From Bacteroides sp. (GTDB lineage Bacteria > Bacteroidota > Bacteroidia > Bacteroidales > Bacteroidaceae), in NCBI GenBank assembly GCA_030152865.1, contig JASLIW010000013.1, forward strand, positions 1 through 33,436: a stretch of DNA of 33,436 bases, given 5' to 3'. The notes below the pieces were generated by a model that worked only from the letters and a program-made list of their open reading frames with translations, was not told where the DNA came from and ran no database searches. The translations under genes were made by a program, and so were the position numbers. Positions 31,653 to 33,436 of the stretch are shown here, piece after piece (the first letter of the stretch is position 1; each line of letters opens with the position of its first letter).

Positions 31653-32916
31653 AACTGTTTTTATGCGCATAAACTTACTGCAGCATATCAGGCTGTTTAT
31701 GTTCTTATGTTGCTATGTCTCGGTTGTCTTACTTGTTCTGTCGTGTAGTAGGAATCGCATTGACTGTGAGGAGGATGCTATTGATGTTATTAGTGCTAAA
31801 CGTACAGTGCTTATATATATGGGAGCATCGAATAGTTTGAGTAGATTTAGTGATGATGATATCTACGAGATGGAGCAGGGGATATGTGACGTTGCTAATC
31901 TTGACAACTGTAATGTTTTAGTTTATTTGCAGAAAGGTATGGGGAAGGGACGGACACAACCTGTACTTAAACGCTTAGTGAAAGAGCTTGATACGCAAGG
32001 AAATTTTGTTGGTGGTTGGGATATTGTAAAAGTGTATCCAGAGCAAAATTCAATGCGTGTAGATGTGATGGAAAGAATATATAAGGATGCTTATTTAGGC
32101 TTTCCTGCAGATAGTTATGGTCTGGTCTTATGGTCCCATGCTGATGGCTGGTTGGAGGGTACTCCACAGGTGGATACAAGGTGGTATGGTCAGGATATAT
32201 ATCAGGGCCAATCTTACCATTTAGATATACTTGATTTAAATAAAGCTCTTGAAGCTGCTCCCTATTTAGACTTTATTCTTTTTGATTGTTGCCTAATGCA
32301 GTCTGTTGAAGTTGCTTATGAATTGAGAGATAAGGCTAACTATATGTTAGGTTCACCTGCCGAAATTCCAGGTCCTGGGGCTCCTTACGATAAGTTAGTA
32401 CCAGTGTTTTATTTAGATAAGAGAAATATAGAAAGAGATTTGGCTACTGCTTATTATAACTACTACTTTAAAACATATACAGGTACGTCTCAAGGTAACT
32501 ATCCATGGCAAGGAGGAGTGTCTATGACTGTTTTAAACCTAAAAGAAATGGATGAGTTTGCTAGGATGACCAAAAGCCTTCTTGCTGATCATGGTGCTTT
32601 GTATGATGATCTTGATTATGAGGGATCCTTCTTTTATGATCCGCGCAGGGATTATAAGATGTATTATCATGACTTGTATGAAATCATGGAAAGAAGTAGT
32701 CTAAGTGCTTCTGCTTCATGGAAGAGTGCATACGATCAATTTGTAGTCTACTTCGAAACAACTCCTACCAATTACAGTGGGGTTGTAGGTAGAGATTTCT
32801 CCATGCGTGGTTCGAATGGTGTTTCAATGTATATACCCAAGTCGAGTATAGCTTATAAGAAGGAAAACGAGTACTATCGTAGTCTTTCTTGGTATAAATA
32901 TATGCGAAACAACTAG
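31636..32916 (+). CDS. Clostripain-family (C11) cysteine peptidase lipoprotein
   Basis: The 426-residue protein is a predicted lipoprotein: an N-terminal hydrophobic stretch ends in the lipobox L-V-L-S-C (about residues 33-37), and the mature protein starts C-S-R-N. The catalytic domain of the C11 family follows, with H168 in L-V-L-W-S-H-A-D-G-W and the nucleophile C219 in F-D-C-C-L-M-Q-S-V-E, where the family consensus is D-x-C-L-M. C11 enzymes usually cut after Arg or Lys and may self-activate. The ATG at 31636 overlaps the previous gene by 17 bases. An ATG at 31663, 10 bases after that stop, also leaves a complete lipoprotein signal, and I cannot choose between them. It likely sits at the cell envelope, facing the periplasm or surface. 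Confidence 0.9.
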   Translation: MKIRIKTVFMRINLLQHIRLFMFLCCYVSVVLLVLSCSRNRIDCEEDAIDVISAKRTVLIYMGASNSLSRFSDDDIYEMEQGICDVANLDNCNVLVYLQKGMGKGRTQPVLKRLVKELDTQGNFVGGWDIVKVYPEQNSMRVDVMERIYKDAYLGFPADSYGLVLWSHADGWLEGTPQVDTRWYGQDIYQGQSYHLDILDLNKALEAAPYLDFILFDCCLMQSVEVAYELRDKANYMLGSPAEIPGPGAPYDKLVPVFYLDKRNIERDLATAYYNYYFKTYTGTSQGNYPWQGGVSMTVLNLKEMDEFARMTKSLLADHGALYDDLDYEGSFFYDPRRDYKMYYHDLYEIMERSSLSASASWKSAYDQFVVYFETTPTNYSGVVGRDFSMRGSNGVSMYIPKSSIAYKKENEYYRSLSWYKYMRNN

Positions 32917-33093
32917 CTTAATTGGTTTAGGGCTTAAGCTTGGGCTGTTGAGTAGGCAACTTCTTTCGGTCCTAAAATCAAAAAGTTTGTAAGTTGTTGA
33001 ACTATTCTAGTTTTTTATTGTTTCTATAAGTGCAATACATTAAGGGAGTTAGCTGTTTTGGCTGAATTATTTTACAAATAAAAGCATCAATAG

Positions 33094-33125
33094 CTTGGAG
33101 CGTATAGCTAAATCCCTTACTTTTG
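33094..33125 (+). promoter_or_regulatory. Tandem promoter 1
   Basis: CTTG at 33094-33097, a 20-base gap and TACTTTTG at 33118-33125. The -33 match is weaker than in the other two. Confidence 0.5.
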
Positions 33126-33254
33126 CACCCGCTTTGTAAGAGTAACAAAGCCTAGACAAACTGACATATTGAATCCGTGTTTCCATGAGGAGGAAAGTAG
33201 GAGCTGTAAAGGATTACATCCAAAACAGCAAACCAAAAAACTTCTCACAAAAGA

Positions 33255-33287
33255 TTTGGAAAGTAGAGATAATAATACTTATCTTTG
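33255..33287 (+). promoter_or_regulatory. Tandem promoter 2
   Basis: TTTG at 33255-33258 (as ATTTGGA), a 21-base spacer and TATCTTTG at 33280-33287. Both elements match the consensus exactly. Confidence 0.7.
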
Positions 33288-33358
33288 CAGACTAGAATCT
33301 AAGAAGTGCTAATTTAAGAGAAACGCTTTAAAAACATTTCAAATATTTTTCAAAAACA

Positions 33359-33390
33359 TTTGGAGTTTACAATTGAAGCCCTTATCTTTG
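33359..33390 (+). promoter_or_regulatory. Tandem promoter 3
   Basis: TTTG at 33359-33362 (again as ATTTGGA), a 20-base spacer and TATCTTTG at 33383-33390, followed by CACTCGC. It has the same form as promoter 2, 103-104 bases upstream. Confidence 0.72.
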
Positions 33391-33436
33391 CACTCGCTTT
33401 TGAAACACAGAGCAAATATAGAAGATAAGCGATCTT

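Larger units (their letters stand above)
32917..33436. other. Gene-free region with tandem promoters at the right edge
   Basis: No convincing reading frame is present. The first 180 bases show no clear terminator for the peptidase gene. From 33094 on, two good promoters and one fair one point right, and a hairpin GCTTTGT/ACAAAGC (33131-33137 with 33145-33151) follows the first. The segment GCACCCGCTTT after promoter 1 (33125-33135) nearly repeats as GCACTCGCTTT after promoter 3. The last bases (GATAAGCGATCTT) resemble the leader ahead of 16S rRNA in Bacteroidota, as I recall it. Confidence 0.55.

Noticed and set aside
1..33436. Mobile elements, CRISPR arrays, phage or defence islands
   Set aside because: No transposase, integrase, regularly spaced repeat array, restriction or toxin-antitoxin gene was seen. 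MazG here is the housekeeping two-domain type without a MazEF neighbour.

Overview
The window is chromosomal DNA from a member of the Bacteroidota, most likely the order Bacteroidales. The base composition is moderately AT-rich. Genes are preceded by AT-rich leaders rather than strong Shine-Dalgarno sites. Many genes and both tRNAs carry the Bacteroidota -7 promoter element TAnnTTTG, several with an upstream TTTG at the -33 position. Typical lineage genes are present: a one-protein hybrid two-component regulator (HTCS), DUF5020, a GHL10 family hydrolase, a short RpoD without region 1.1, and a clostripain-like lipoprotein peptidase. I saw no insertion sequence, prophage, CRISPR array or broken gene, so this looks like an ordinary core region with a few odd spots.

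Layout. 1-2489: the lutABC lactate-utilisation operon (lutA cut by the left edge), ending in a perfect palindromic terminator. 2560-3649: tRNA-Trp(CCA), an Spx/ArsC-like protein and a uracil-DNA-glycosylase-superfamily protein, all on the minus strand. 3730-4428: a DUF5020 outer-membrane protein. 4478-7252: uvrA. 7466-8971: a secreted GHL10 hydrolase. 8988-14076: an HTCS regulator followed, with 4-base overlaps, by a pair of short CHR-family (chromate transporter) proteins. 14256-17954: purL with a potentially folded leader. 18174-19457: eno. 19804-22158: pepT and gcvT. 22219-23004: mazG, divergent from valS (23140-25773). 25985-26057: tRNA-Gly(GCC). 26126-28176: a canonical OmpR-type response regulator and its kinase. 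28572-30110: an HtrA/DegQ periplasmic protease. 30275-31144: rpoD. 31242-32916: a small exported protein and a C11 peptidase lipoprotein. 32917-33436: no gene, but two or three tandem promoters pointing out of the right edge, which look like the front of an rRNA operon.

Most genes are housekeeping: central metabolism (lactate oxidation, enolase, glycine cleavage, purine synthesis), information processing (ValRS, two tRNAs, sigma factor, UvrA, MazG) and envelope quality control (HtrA, the two-component pair). The strongest unusual signal is the HTCS at 10084-14076. Its kinase ATP-binding boxes are degraded and its receiver has lysine in place of the phosphoacceptor aspartate, while its sensor and AraC DNA-binding domains look whole. 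It may therefore signal without phosphotransfer. It is translationally coupled to the CHR transporter pair. Secondary leads are a purL 5' leader with interlocking complementary segments, a possible structured RNA between eno and pepT, and the tandem promoters at the right edge.
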